A DNA stretch of 64,000 nt from Uranotaenia lowii (GCF_029784155.1 NC_073692.1:317158105-317222104); one strand, 5' to 3'; counted from the first letter of the stretch, positions 9,568 to 20,959 are shown. Made by a program: numbers and translations. Notes: generated by a model from the sequence alone, not told the origin.

Positions 9568-12500
9568 TTAAAGTTCGTAGTCCTGCAACCTTACTGGGAT
9601 CCTAACGTTTCTTTTGGGTCTATCACTTGTTTTCTTCTGCACACTTGGTTCCTTCGAAACGTTAGTCGCTTCCGTTGACTGCAAACTGGATCTTGGTGGC
9701 GTTCCACATACCACCGGGATTTCCACCGTTGCCGCTTCCGTTGTATCACGTTCCGCTTCATCTTCCATCAACGACAATTCCGTGTTTGTATATCTTTGGG
9801 TTGGCTGAGTTTCGAGCATTGAAGGCTTCGGTTGTTCTTTACGTGGTTTGAGGTGTCGGAGATCTCTACGATAGTTCATACCTTCTACATCGACTATGTA
9901 TGACCGTTCGTTCAGTTTGTTCTCGACGACTGCTGGTGTCCATTGCTTGGATGTTCCTGGTTGTAGTTGTACGTAAACTGGAGATCCAGCTTCAAAGCCT
10001 GGTAGATCACGGGTTTTTCTGTCGTAATACAATTTGGATCGGCGACGGTTGTTCTCGATCGCAACAGGAACTCCTTCAATGGGTCGGGGCAAAAGATTCT
10101 CAATGGCTGTGGGTATTCCGCAACGAGTGTTTCTTGCGAACATTCTCTCTGCGGGGCTTGAGCCGATTTTGTTTGGCACATTTCGCCAGTGCAGTAGTGC
10201 GTACCAAAAATCTTCGTTTGATTCGTTCGCCTTTTTAAGCAGTCGCTTCGCAATCTTTACCGCGGACTCTGCTTTTCCGTTTGCCTGTTGGTGATGAGGA
10301 GCTGATGTTGAGTGTTGAATATCCCATGTCTTGATAAACTGCCTCCAATCAGTTCCAGAAAAATTTGTTCCATTATCTGAAACAATGAGCTGCGGTTTGC
10401 CATGGCGTGAGAAATTGGCTTTACAAGCTTCAATCGTTGTGACAGCAGACAGATCTTTCAATAAATCCACTTCAAAGAAATCCGAGTAATGGTCGACGGT
10501 GATCAAAAAGTTTCGCTTTCTACCTTGATACTCGGCGAAGAACACATCCATAGATATTGACTGAAAGGGATACACGGGTATTTGGTGACTCTGCATTGGC
10601 GGTGGGGGTTGGCATGGGGCAAACTTAGCGCAAATGTTGCATTGCGATACAAGTTCTTTGAGTTGAGTGCTCATTCCTGGCCAAAAGATGTTTGCTCTAG
10701 CAAGCTGTAAAGTCGCTTCGACTCCGTTGTGACTGACATGAACTTTTTGAGCTAGCTTTCGTCTTAATTTGAAGGGGATGACGATGCGCTCGTTCCTGAA
10801 AACCAAACCGTCTTGTGTTGAGAGCTCATTTCTATATTTAAAGTACGGTTTCGTACTGTCGGGAACCTTGCTAACCGATGTTGGCCAACCATGGTGAATG
10901 TATTCTATAATATTTTGTAACGAATCATCCACTGCGGTTTCTTTGATAATTTCTGTCAGTCTTTCGTCGGTAATGCTAAGAAAACTACTAAGATTCACTT
11001 GTTCGACGGTTTTTAGAATCTTGTAGATGCAGCGCTTATCAAATCTATCTTCAGGTTGCTCATCGTCAAATGGTGCTCGCGATATCGCATCTGCAACCAC
11101 ATTGTCTTTTCCAGTAACGAATTCGATTTGAAGACTGTATCGTTGTAAATTCAACAACATATGCTGAAGACGACGTGGAGCGGATAAAAGAGGCTTCTTG
11201 AAAACGTTTATCAACGGTTTATGGTCTGTTCGAACGATTGTTTTGGGGTTACCAACAATCAATTGATCAAATCGCACACACGCAAAAAGAATCGATAAGA
11301 GCTCTTTTTCGATCTGTGCGTAGTTCTTTTCAGTAGCCGTCAATGTGCGAGATGCATAACCAACTACGCCTTTACTTTGGAAAACGGCTACTCCCAGCCC
11401 GTAGGAACTAGCATCGCACTCAATTATCAGTGGTTCATTGACGTTGTAGTAGCGTAGTGTACCCGTGTTTGCGACCATCGAGTTTATTCGCTCAAATTCA
11501 TCTTTCTCCACATTAGACCAAATCCAGGGAATTTTGTCCGATATCAGACGACGTAAGTTTGTAAAATTGGCACTCAGATTCGGAATAAAGCGAGCAAGGT
11601 AATTCACCATTCCGATGAATCTTTGAAGCTGCTTACGATCGGTTGGAGGTGGGAAATTCTCAATCGCAGCAAGTTTGCTTTTGTCTGGTTGTAAACCTTG
11701 GTCTGACAAAATATGTCCGAAAAATTTCACACTTGTTTGGCAAAGATTCAATTTATCGCGGTTTAGTTTAACATTCTTGGCTTCAAGACATATCAGGAGA
11801 TTTTTAAGCGATTTGGAATGGTTTTCTAAAGCTTCCATTAGTGTATCACCAACGCCAAAAACGATCAGATCGTCAACAAGACACTCAACACCCTCGATAT
11901 CCTGAACGACTTCTTGCAGTTTCATCTGAAATATTTCAGGTGCTGGAGCAATTCCAAAGGGAAGACGAACCCAACGATAGCGACCAAAAGGTGTCCAAAA
12001 CGTGGTGAGTTTGCTGCTTTTTTCTTCAAGCACTACATGCCAAAACCCCTTACGAGCATCAACCGTGGAGAAAACTTTAGCTCTGCCTAACTCCGGTAAA
12101 ATTTCGTCGATTGTTGTAAACTGCAGATGCGGACGCTTCAGAGCCCTGTTCAGTGGAATAGGATCAAGACAAATACGAAGGGACTCATTTTCAGCACTTC
12201 CTCTTTTTACCAACACGATGTTGCTGACCCAATCGGTAGAACTAGTCTCCTTAACAATGATTCCGTCCTTCTCCAGTTTCTTGAGTTCTTTCTTAAGCTT
12301 GGGTCTCAAAGCAATGGGGATTCGACGAGGTTGTTGAATTGTAGGAGGAACATTTGGATCAATTTCTAAAGACACACAGCCAGAGAATCTACCATAACCG
12401 TCAAAAACCTTCGGATGTTGATCTATTATTGCTTGAGCTCGAATACGATAGACGTTAAGCAAATCCTGATCAGATTGAGGCGAGGTGAACGAAACAGAAT

Positions 12501-13824
12501 TGCAGAATTGCACGAATCCAAGGATCTTACAAACATTGGCAGACAGCAGGGGGCGGTGACTAACATCCACAACTTGTAGCAAAAGGTTGTACTTACGTCC
12601 GTTCCTGCGACATGGTATGGTAACTTCACCTTTTACTGGAATCTCTCCACCTCCGAAGCTTTGAAGATTAAATTTCGAAGGATTTAGCTTCGGGTTGGGA
12701 TTTCCGGTCACCTTCGTCAACCAGTCGAAACCAACTAAGCTAGTATTGGCTCCGGTATCCAGCTCGCATTGATGTGACTGCCATTTGTTGCCGATTTTTA
12801 GATCCAAATCTGCAAGAACATGCCCTCCAGCCTTCGAATGGTCGTGTATTTTTCCAATGGTCACTTTTTCTGCATCACTATCTCCATCGCTGCTTTCATC
12901 ACTTGTTTCACTTTGACTGTCATCAGTGTCATAATCATCACTCACTTTTTTCACTTTTCTGTTTTTCTTTTTATGTCCCAACTTGCACACAACTTCGTAA
13001 TGGTTCTTCTTTCCACATTTTCGACACTTTTTACCCAATGCTGGACACGAACCCTTCTCGAAGTTGTGCCAGTCCCCACAAAATTTACACTTTCCCAGTT
13101 TCTTTTTCTTTTTAAGCATATTAACATCACTCATCGAAAAGCCCGCAGTCGCCGAATGCTGCTCGGTAATTTCTTCCGCCCGACACAAATTCACTGCTTT
13201 CACTTCCGTTAACTCTGACATTGTCAGAAATTTCGAACGCAACTTTTGCCACTTATTCGATGTAGCAATCTTGTACGTTATAAGTTTTTCCTCTAAATCA
13301 CCAAACCGGCACAAACGAGCAAGCAATTTCAATCGCGAAACAAACTCATCGATGCTTTCTATTGGTTGCTGTTGCATTGAGAAAAAGTCTAGCCAATCGA
13401 CAAGTTGGTTCCGTTCACGCACCACTTTAGCTTTAATCGCAGCAAGAGCTTCTTCTGGATTAGCTAATTGTTCCGGTGTAAGATCGAAATTGAAATATTT
13501 TTTTAATGCTGACTTCCCAATCACTGTCAACAGAACACTCGTTTTCTGGCGATTTTTCTCCTGGGGCCATCGATCCATTCCAATTGCACTCGCGTAATTT
13601 TTCCAATTTTGCACAAAGAAATTGAAATTTTCTTCCATATCACCCTCCAATTCGAGCGGTGGAGGAAGAGGGAGAGAAGATATTCCTGAACTTTCCATCG
13701 CGACAGGCCTTGCCGATGCACTTGCAGCTTCATCAGCCGCATTCCTCTTTTGAACACTTTGCACCAATGTAAGGAGAGCCTTATTTTGCTGCTCCATAAA
13801 ATACTGGAACTGTTCGGAATTCAT
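9568..13824 (-). CDS. gag-pol polyprotein of the Mag-like gypsy element, intact
   Basis: 1418 codons from the ATG at 13824; the frame runs seven codons further upstream to a GTG but contains no earlier ATG. Domain order: gag; a paired Cys/His region at residues about 246-280, the second a CX2CX4HX4C knuckle; aspartic protease with D-T-G-A at about 357; RT with the catalytic box L-V-D-D at about 649-652; RNase H with I-E-C-D-A-S near 805; a His2Cys2 integrase zinc site; and integrase core Asp, Asp, Glu at about 1093, 1150 and 1186, giving the expected 35 residues between the last two. All catalytic residues examined are present and no stop or shift occurs. The product makes particles, copies the RNA to DNA and integrates it. 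No env frame follows. Confidence 0.96.
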   Translation of the reverse strand: MNSEQFQYFMEQQNKALLTLVQSVQKRNAADEAASASARPVAMESSGISSLPLPPPLELEGDMEENFNFFVQNWKNYASAIGMDRWPQEKNRQKTSVLLTVIGKSALKKYFNFDLTPEQLANPEEALAAIKAKVVRERNQLVDWLDFFSMQQQPIESIDEFVSRLKLLARLCRFGDLEEKLITYKIATSNKWQKLRSKFLTMSELTEVKAVNLCRAEEITEQHSATAGFSMSDVNMLKKKKKLGKCKFCGDWHNFEKGSCPALGKKCRKCGKKNHYEVVCKLGHKKKNRKVKKVSDDYDTDDSQSETSDESSDGDSDAEKVTIGKIHDHSKAGGHVLADLDLKIGNKWQSHQCELDTGANTSLVGFDWLTKVTGNPNPKLNPSKFNLQSFGGGEIPVKGEVTIPCRRNGRKYNLLLQVVDVSHRPLLSANVCKILGFVQFCNSVSFTSPQSDQDLLNVYRIRAQAIIDQHPKVFDGYGRFSGCVSLEIDPNVPPTIQQPRRIPIALRPKLKKELKKLEKDGIIVKETSSTDWVSNIVLVKRGSAENESLRICLDPIPLNRALKRPHLQFTTIDEILPELGRAKVFSTVDARKGFWHVVLEEKSSKLTTFWTPFGRYRWVRLPFGIAPAPEIFQMKLQEVVQDIEGVECLVDDLIVFGVGDTLMEALENHSKSLKNLLICLEAKNVKLNRDKLNLCQTSVKFFGHILSDQGLQPDKSKLAAIENFPPPTDRKQLQRFIGMVNYLARFIPNLSANFTNLRRLISDKIPWIWSNVEKDEFERINSMVANTGTLRYYNVNEPLIIECDASSYGLGVAVFQSKGVVGYASRTLTATEKNYAQIEKELLSILFACVRFDQLIVGNPKTIVRTDHKPLINVFKKPLLSAPRRLQHMLLNLQRYSLQIEFVTGKDNVVADAISRAPFDDEQPEDRFDKRCIYKILKTVEQVNLSSFLSITDERLTEIIKETAVDDSLQNIIEYIHHGWPTSVSKVPDSTKPYFKYRNELSTQDGLVFRNERIVIPFKLRRKLAQKVHVSHNGVEATLQLARANIFWPGMSTQLKELVSQCNICAKFAPCQPPPPMQSHQIPVYPFQSISMDVFFAEYQGRKRNFLITVDHYSDFFEVDLLKDLSAVTTIEACKANFSRHGKPQLIVSDNGTNFSGTDWRQFIKTWDIQHSTSAPHHQQANGKAESAVKIAKRLLKKANESNEDFWYALLHWRNVPNKIGSSPAERMFARNTRCGIPTAIENLLPRPIEGVPVAIENNRRRSKLYYDRKTRDLPGFEAGSPVYVQLQPGTSKQWTPAVVENKLNERSYIVDVEGMNYRRDLRHLKPRKEQPKPSMLETQPTQRYTNTELSLMEDEAERDTTEAATVEIPVVCGTPPRSSLQSTEATNVSKEPSVQKKTSDRPKRNVRIPVRLQDYEL

Positions 13825-14020
13825 TTCGAAAATTTTCTTCTTCACTCCGGCGCGCGAAAAGAAATATGGCCGCCAAACAGCAACGAAAATGCACTCAACT
13901 ACCGATGCAAAAAATGTTCACTGTTCGCGAATGATTCCGTCACGCCCGGAAATGTCTTTATTTTTCGACACACGAAAACTTCTTGCGATTTAATGACGCA
14001 AAACGACTTTAAAAGACCAC

Positions 14021-14037
14021 GAGAACTTCTGACACCA
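14021..14037 (-). other. primer binding site of the gypsy element
   Basis: Minus strand reads TGGTGTCAGAAGTTCTC directly after the 5' LTR. TGG pairs with the CCA end of a tRNA; the specific tRNA was not identified. Confidence 0.75.
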
Positions 14038-14221
14038 TGTTTCGGATGTTAAAGAAAACTCTAGAATTAACTTTTAGAGGAACTTTATTCACGCGTCTTT
14101 CTCTACTGAGGTACAGAACTCGAATGAAGCAAGGAGCAGTGTTGCGTATTTAGATTGGCAGGAGCACGTCCATAAACTACGAAACTAGGTGACTCCATAT
14201 ATTATGTTACATAATATAACA
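14038..14221 (-). repeat. gypsy LTR (5' LTR in element orientation)
   Basis: 184 bp, identical to 9366-9549 except a at 14082. It would carry the promoter for the minus-strand transcript; no core promoter motif was singled out. Confidence 0.96.
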
Positions 14222-15026
14222 GATTCAGAATTCAGATTCAGAATTCAGATTCAGAATTCAGATTCAGAATTCAGATTCAGAATTCAGATTCAGAATTCAG
14301 ATTCAGAATTCAGATTCAGAATTCAGATTCAGAATTCAGATTCAGAATTCAGATTCAGAATTCAGATTCAGAATTCAGATTCAGAATTCAGATTCAGAAT
14401 TCAGATTCAGAGTTCAGATTCAGAATTCAGATTCAGAATTCAGATTCAGAATTCAGATTCAGAATTCAGATTCAGAATTCAGATTCAGAATTTAGATTCA
14501 GAATTCAGATTCAGAATTCAGATTCAGAATTCAGATTCAGAACTCAGATTCAGAACTCAGATTCAGAATTCAGATTCAGAATTCAGATTCAGAATTCAGA
14601 TTCAGAACTCAGATTCAGAACTCAGATTCAGAATTCAGATTCAGAATTCAGATTCAGAATTCAGATTCAGAATTCAGATTCAGAATTCAGATTCAGAATT
14701 CAGATTCAGAATTCAGATTCAGAATTCAGATTCAGAATTCAGATTCAGAATTCAGATTCAGAATTCAGATTCAGAATTCAGATTCAGAATTCAGATTCAG
14801 AATTCAGATTCAGAATTCAGATTCAGAATTCAGATTCAGAGTTCAGATTCAGAATTCAGATTCAGAATTCAGATTCAGAATTCAGATTCAGAATTCAGAT
14901 TCAGAATTCAGATTCAGAATTCAGATTCAGAATTCAGATTCAGAATTCAGATTCAGAATTCAGATTCAGAATTCAGATTCAGAATTCAGATTCAGAATTC
15001 AGATTCAGAATTCAGAATTCAGATTC
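14222..15026. repeat. 13-bp minisatellite, right block
   Basis: About 62 copies of GATTCAGAATTCA, more homogeneous than the left block, with only a few agttca, aactca and atttag variants. Before the gypsy insertion this was one array of roughly 120 units (about 1.6 kb). A long plus-strand open frame across it (14189-15109) is only a property of the stop-free repeat. Confidence 0.97.
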
Positions 15027-16729
15027 ATTATTTCGAGTATCTTCTTTCCGTTCAGCAGAATTATGTAGTTGAAATGATCGTAGGTAGGCATTTAGATGCC
15101 ATTCAGTGAATTGAGCGAAAATCTATCACCGACGAAAATGTAAAGCTCGCCTGGAGTGAATTATGGCCGTTCAAAAGCACCTGCCCGGGACATTAATTTA
15201 AGCGGGTATCTTTCCGGTGTTGTTGTTATTTAATAGAGGTGTGCAAAGTTAAGCCTTTCCTTGTAGGTATACCGCAAATCGGACTGCTGTTACTTTCTGT
15301 AGATATGGAAAGTCCTTCGTCCTGCCAGAGGTCTTTTGTGTAATGGAATATTATGCTCCCGGGCAATTATTCTCAACGGTTCATTGGATTTTGCCCCGGT
15401 GTCACACGGGCAAGCCTCCATTGACAACGGCTCAGCGTTGTTGGTATCCGTACATTACCCAGTACGATGCAATTTACAAATTAATGATCCAGAAGTAATT
15501 GAAACGGTACACATCTTCAAGGCATGGAGCATTTGTTTGAACGAATCCTACCCCACTGAATATGTCCTCGATTTATGACTGTGTAAGCCTCTTAAAGGAA
15601 GAAAAAATTCACCAACTTCCAGTGGGGAAGATTCTTCCATACATATTTACTGAAGGGGTTGTTGTGTTTGGCTTTAATGTTTGTCCAACGACATCAAACA
15701 TTATCAAGTGACTTACGAGAAAGGCAGGTGAGGAAATGTTGATGGAGTATTCATTAGAATGGATATCGTATCAGGGATTTTGAATAAATAATATTGTTCG
15801 TATGTCGAAACATTAATAAGGTCAAAAGTTCTTGGCGAAGTATCGTAATATTGATGTCGGGAAAAAATGCAGGGAAACTTAATTCAATTAAAAAAACTGT
15901 TAAGCCTATTTTATTTTTTTTAAACAAACACAGCTTTACATTATTAACTTTTAGAAATCTACAATTGCATTTGTCGATTGACAATCAAAACTGTATAATT
16001 AGTCAAAATTTTAAGTTTTTCTAAAAATATTTTAGAACTATCAAAAATTAAGCTCGATTCAGAAGGAGAATACAATAAAATTTCACTTTGGTATTTTCTC
16101 GTTGCTCAAAGGATAAAATCAAAAAGCATCTATCAATCGTCATTCAAATTTCATCAACTAACTTTTGACGATACATATGCATGTGTGTGCACATGGAAGT
16201 GCACTTCCGTTTCCACAAATCTCACGTAAATCACTTAAAACCTGTTCGTCAGTCTCTCGGTTCAGCCTCTGGTCCGGACAACTGACGACCGGGACGTGAT
16301 TTGCCTTCCCGATTGGCCTTCCGGAAGTTATAGGCCAGTGTTGGCAATAAGTGACTTCAAAATATAAAGTAAGTTTTTCGTTTTCTGAAGAAAAAAAACT
16401 AAATTTAGGTAAACGTTCCATTGTAAAAGATATTTAAAAACAAGGTTTGTTACATCCAAACTATGTAACCTATCTATTGTGTCCCAAAATTGGCAGCGCT
16501 GCCTCAATATTTACTCATATAGAGCTGAACGCATCTAGATCAAAGTCCCATCAGATACAGCTTTATTGAATAAAAAGATCTAAAAGACAGGATGGTTCTG
16601 ATTCTCGAATCCTGTGTGAGAGTGAACTTAATCATTCACAGGGCATCAAACATCACAAGAAAAAATATTTCAATATCAGAGCATCGGAGATCTATTTGCG
16701 TTGGATTTGGTGCTTGTGATTTAAACTTA
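15027..16729. other. no recognised gene
   Basis: 15040-15600 is less AT-rich, contains no repeat seen elsewhere in the window, and has an 80-codon open frame (15336-15578) without recognisable content; it may be unique host sequence. The remainder is AT-rich. No RNA gene was seen. Confidence 0.35.
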
Positions 16730-17010
16730 GAGCCAGTTCACTGGTGTTGGTAAAAAGTGGTAGAAATTTTGACATTTTGATAATTTTACCATGCAAAAAT
16801 GTTTTCAAGATCGACTGTTTCTATTTCAGCCGTATGTGATAGAAATATTGCATATTTTTGCATCACAGCATGCAAAAATACAACACGTGTTGTAAAAAAA
16901 AAACTAGAAGGCCACAGATCTTGAAAATGTTTTTGCATGGCAAAATTTTCAAAATGTGCCGTAAGTGTCAAAATTTCTACCACTTTTTCCCAACACCAGT
17001 GAACTTGCTC
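16730..17010. mobile_element. short MITE with TTA target duplication
   Basis: 281 bp with terminal inverted repeats beginning GAGCCAGTTCACTGGTGTTG on the left; the right end is its reverse complement with few changes and the match continues for about 45 bases. It is flanked on both sides by TTA (16727-16729 and 17011-17013). A 3-bp TTA duplication is the pattern of PIF/Harbinger-derived MITEs. No coding capacity. Confidence 0.8.
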
Positions 17011-17135
17011 TTAGTATTGTTTCGGTAGAACCAGTACAAATTTCAAATTTGAATTGTGAATCTTCAGTTATAAAGTTCATTGCCACTTATCCTAGTTTGA
17101 AAAAGAATATTTCAAATGTATCATTACATTTGTAC

Positions 17136-19547
17136 TAGAGATGTACCGAATAGTGGTATTCGGCGGACGGCCGAATACCGAATATTGACCTTTTCAACTA
17201 TTCGGCCAAACGAATATTCGGCCGAATATTCGATCGAATACTCTGTTGAGTTTTCAATAGAAATACTTCTATTTCTACTGCTATTTCTAATAAAAATCTT
17301 CTATTTCTGCCATTTTAATGCCCCTCATGTTTTAAAGTCGATTATTTCCAACCAGATGTACCTATCAGATCTTTTTTAAAGTAGAGGTTTTTTTGATTTT
17401 CAAAATGTCATCATTAGCTGAAGGACATCACATGACTTGTCGCTTCTAGGACGTTTATCACAAAAGAGATTGGATTCCAGTGAAATTTGGGACAAAACAT
17501 GTCAAAACCGGTGTTGAGCTATTTGAAATTGCTTTTTTATGTCGAATAAGATGAATGTCTAATTTTTGGTAGATGTCATCAAAAGAGTTGCCATAAAGAA
17601 CGATGATCTTTACCCTTAAGCATACAATACTTTCTACGACACGTATCCATACGGCCTAGTCTGAACGATTTTTTTGAAAAACTTGTAAAAAAAGGGAACA
17701 TTAGAATAGAAACTAGGCAGTGTTCGGCACAAAAGCGTCAATCCGCTATTCGCTAGTTAGACCGCTAACTTTTTGTTAGCGGTTTAATTTTGCCGCTTAG
17801 TTTGGATTGATTTAGCGAATTGAAAAGTTCCGCTTTTTTTTGGTTCCGCTAATTGAAGATCGCTAACTCCCATATATTTGTATCAATCTCTCGAATTCTT
17901 AGTGATAGAATAAACTTTTTTTCATTAATCAAGTCAAAGTGACATTGTGCATCATTCTGATTGCTTAATTGGATTGATTGGAGGAATGCGTGCTAGAGTT
18001 AGAGAAAAGATGTATTTAGTATCATTTTTCTCACTTTAAGCACCTTTTTAGCAACTTTTACAGAAGAAGATAACAATAAAAAATGTTAGAAAAATATAGA
18101 ACTATTTTCAACAAATCTTCATCAGCATTTGTTTTCAAGTGGTTGAGCTATTTACTTTTCACAATACAGTTTTCTAGAGATTTTACAGATCAGTTCATAT
18201 AAAAATAAGATAAAATCACTATTGTAGCCTTCGTTTTAAGTTCAAATAGAAATTGTATAAACGTTTGACATTGCTCCGGCGTATTTGAAAAAGGGGAAAA
18301 CAGGTTAAAGATTTTAAATGAGGATTATGTAATATATGTAATGCCAAAACAAAAAAAAAAATGAATTGCACAAAAGATTATTTGCAACAAAATTGCATAC
18401 TATCTACTTTGCATAAAATCAATAAATCGAGTAAATTTTTAACCAAAATTGAAATTAAAAAAAAGAGAGATATAGCTCCCATTGTTCACATTCTGTTCTT
18501 TTGCTCTTCCTTTATTTGTTCTAAAATCGTTTATTTTAATTTTTAGAACACAGAGACTCGTTAAAACTCCTATCTTTGACAGATTTGGTTTTGCTCATAT
18601 AATTTTATGAAAAAACGATCAATTTATCTAATTTTAAATTAAATACTTGAAACTTCATTAATTACCCCTTGGGAAGTTGGAAAAATCTAAAGGCGGAAGT
18701 GCGTAACTAAAGAAAAATTTAATATTTGTTCCGGCCTTTATGTTGGAAAACAGTTAGCGATTAGCGATTAGCGCATTAAGCTTAAAGCGATAACTTTTTT
18801 TGGCACATTTAGCGTATTTAATTAGCGATCGCTAACTTTGTATGAGTGATCGATTTTATTAGCGGTGCTAATTTTTCAGTTAGCGATGCCGAACACTGAA
18901 ACTAGGCATTATTCTTAAACATTTAAGAGGAAAAAGAAAAACAATTACTTGAAATTTAAAGTTCTAATCGAAATATAACAGTAGTGTTCAAATCGTATCC
19001 TACGAATAAATTTACTCTAAAAAATCGTTTTGTAACAGAAAATTAAAAAAAAATTCAAAGAGCAATTTGATTTTTAAAATTTTATTTAGCAAACAAATCT
19101 GAAAAAAAACGCCTAAAATCCGGACAGTTTGAACAAATATGTGGTCATTCCGGTCAGATTCAACTTTTCTCGAATGCTATATTTGGTTTATGGGCAAGCC
19201 TGGATATATCAAGAAAATTTGGAATAAACGATAACCAAAGTATAAAGCTATCTACAGTGAAAAATACACGGATTTATCTAAAATGTTTAACTCAAACCAT
19301 AAGTTTTGGATGATTTTGAAAGTTTTTCAACAAAACCTTTGGATATTTAATAAATTATCCAACATCAGTTGAAAAATTTAAGAAGTGTGTTTTTGTATAA
19401 ATTTCAAATAATAAATATTCTGCCTATTCGGCCTATTCGACCGAATACTTAGCTCAACTATTCGGTGAGCCGAATATTCGGATTAATGGTTTTTTGGCGG
19501 TATTCGGCGCTGAATATTCGGCCGACCGAATATTCGGTACATCTTTA
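17136..19547. mobile_element. non-autonomous hAT element with 'accgaatattcgg' ends, split by another hAT
   Basis: The ends read TAGAGATGTACCGAATAGTG on the left and the complement of TAAAGATGTACCGAATATTC on the right, with an 8-bp target duplication ATTTGTAC (17128-17135, 19548-19555). Subterminal 'attcggc' words are repeated at both ends. About 1.2 kb without the nested insert at 17718-18898. A second, right-truncated copy is at 43221. No transposase was recognised. Confidence 0.85.
17718..18898. mobile_element. nested non-autonomous hAT element
   Basis: 1181 bp with CAGTGTTCGGC at the left end and its exact complement at the right, flanked by a perfect 8-bp duplication AAACTAGG (17710-17717, 18899-18906). 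Subterminal regions are full of 'gctaac', 'tagcg' and 'agcgat' words in both orientations, as expected for transposase-binding sites of hAT elements. No coding frame was recognised inside. Confidence 0.9.
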
Positions 19548-19687
19548 ATTTGTACCTTCAGAATATGTATTTACAATGACTGAAAATGATCGGAACAATT
19601 GGACACTATAAAAACAAAGATGATTTCACGAGATGATAAGCACTTTCTTCTCAAACTCTCAACTCAGCTATTTTAGCTTTGGCGTTA

Positions 19688-20957
19688 AGGATGATACGGT
19701 CAAAATTTGGTCAAGGGAGAACGCGTGTAAATCGGTGAAATCGTTTATTTAAAAAATCAAATTAAATTTCTTTTTCAAGTTTAATTAGTATAAAATTCAG
19801 GAAAAATATTCAATTAGGCTTCCGCTTTTCCAAATCCGAATTGCCGGGCCTTACGCTTAACCCCTGCCATCAGATTTTGTACAGCCACCTTGCCCACCTT
19901 TTTCGCCCCAGAAAGCCAGTTTGCCTTTAACTGCTGCTCGTCCTTAGCAGTTTTTTGGTCTTCTTTAGCTTCTGCTTGACAATAGCCCAGTATTTCTCAA
20001 ATGGGCGGGTTCTTGTCCTTGGGAATCACCTGCACGTTGTTGGCGGCGTACCGCTCCATGGCCTTTGTACCGTTATGGCAAAATGCCAAATCCAGCCAAA
20101 ACAGTACGGAACAACCGTGTTTCTTCAGGAAAGGCAGCAGACGTTTATTCAAACACTCTTTCACGTAAATTTCTCGGTTGACAGTCCCGGAAGCTATGAA
20201 AATGCTGCTTTTCAAGCCACAGGTACAGACGGCTTGCCAAACCAGATATTTCTTCGCGAACTTTGACAGTTTCATGTGCTTGAAAATATTTATCTGCTAC
20301 CTTTCCCCTTCCTTTTGCCGTATAAAGCTGCTTGTAGTCGGCTTTTACGTAGGTTTCGTCGTCCATTACCACGCAGTCAAACTTCGTCAGCATCGTTGTG
20401 TACAGCCTCTGGGATCGCGCTTTGGCCGTCGTATTTTGTTTATCATCGCGATTTGGAGTCACTACCTTCTTGTAAGTCGATAGTCCGGCTCGTTTTTCGG
20501 CTCGATGTACGGTTGTAGACGATACACCCAGCTTATTTGCGGCATCTCGGAGAGAGAGGTTAGGGTTTCGCTTGAAACTACCGGCAACTCTCTTTGTCGT
20601 TTCAGCGGCTTCCGGTTATCGATTTTCCTCCCGATCCAGACTTCCTGGCTGTCGACAAACGTTCCCCAAACACTTTAATTACATTTGTAACAGTTGATTT
20701 GGCAACTTTTAGCGATTTTGCCAGCTTTGCGTGCAAGTAGCTCGGATTTTCGCGATGCGTGAGCAAAATTTTGATACGCTGCTCATCTTCCTTGGACGGC
20801 ATTTTGACAACTGAAGAGTGAATTCCAAAATCAAAATAGGAGCAAAATTCTACACACACACACATTTTCAAAATGAGGAGTGTTCAGATTTTTAAAATGC
20901 AAAATTGAAAGAAATACGTCAAGTTGATATTGACCAAATTTTGACCGTATCACCCTT
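19688..20957 (-). mobile_element. Tc1/mariner element, DD37E type, copy 1
   Basis: About 1.27 kb. The terminal repeats contain TGATACGGTCAAAATTTGG on the left and the complement on the right, and both ends are flanked by TA (19686-19687, 20958-20959). It holds a broken transposase on the minus strand. The terminal repeat differs from those of copies 2 and 3 (35009, 53388) and of copy 4 (25256), so at least three DD37E subfamilies are present in the window. Confidence 0.88.
19814..20802 (-). pseudogene. broken DD37E transposase, copy 1
   Basis: Starts M-P-S-K-E-D-E-Q-R at 20802, followed by a helix-turn-helix region (KLAKSLKVAKSTVTNVIKVF). The first catalytic Asp lies in V-M-D-D-E-T-Y (about 20370) and the second in F-W-L-D-L-A-F-C-H. 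The third catalytic region is damaged: after P-K-D-K-N-P-P the sequence jumps into I-(x)-E-K-Y-W with bases lost and a frame change, so the 37-residue spacing is destroyed. Further shifts separate the HTH from the catalytic part. The product cannot be active. Confidence 0.85.
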
Positions 20958-20959
20958 TA

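Larger units (their letters stand above)
9366..14221 (-). mobile_element. complete gypsy-type LTR retrotransposon, Mag-like, inserted in the minisatellite
   Basis: 4856 bp with 184-bp LTRs, a PBS, one long gag-pol frame and a PPT, flanked by the 5-bp target duplication GATTC (9361-9365 and 14222-14226). Transcription runs on the minus strand, so the 5' LTR is the right-hand one. The LTRs differ at one visible position (g at 9410, a at 14082), which indicates a very recent insertion. The single fused gag-pol ORF without env is the layout of Mag-lineage gypsy elements. Structurally it looks competent. Confidence 0.96.

Noticed and set aside
8575..15026. Regular short repeats as a possible CRISPR-like array
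   Set aside because: Units are adjacent with no spacers, the context is eukaryotic, and the interruption is a retrotransposon.
14189..15109. 306-codon open frame with a 13-residue period
   Set aside because: Entirely produced by the stop-free 13-bp minisatellite; starts in the gypsy LTR and has no codon-level constraint.
15336..15578. 80-codon plus-strand open frame
   Set aside because: No recognisable domain, no splice context, and length within chance for this less AT-rich stretch.
16158..16421. 87-codon minus-strand open frame
   Set aside because: Composition without any motif; no supporting start context or neighbours.
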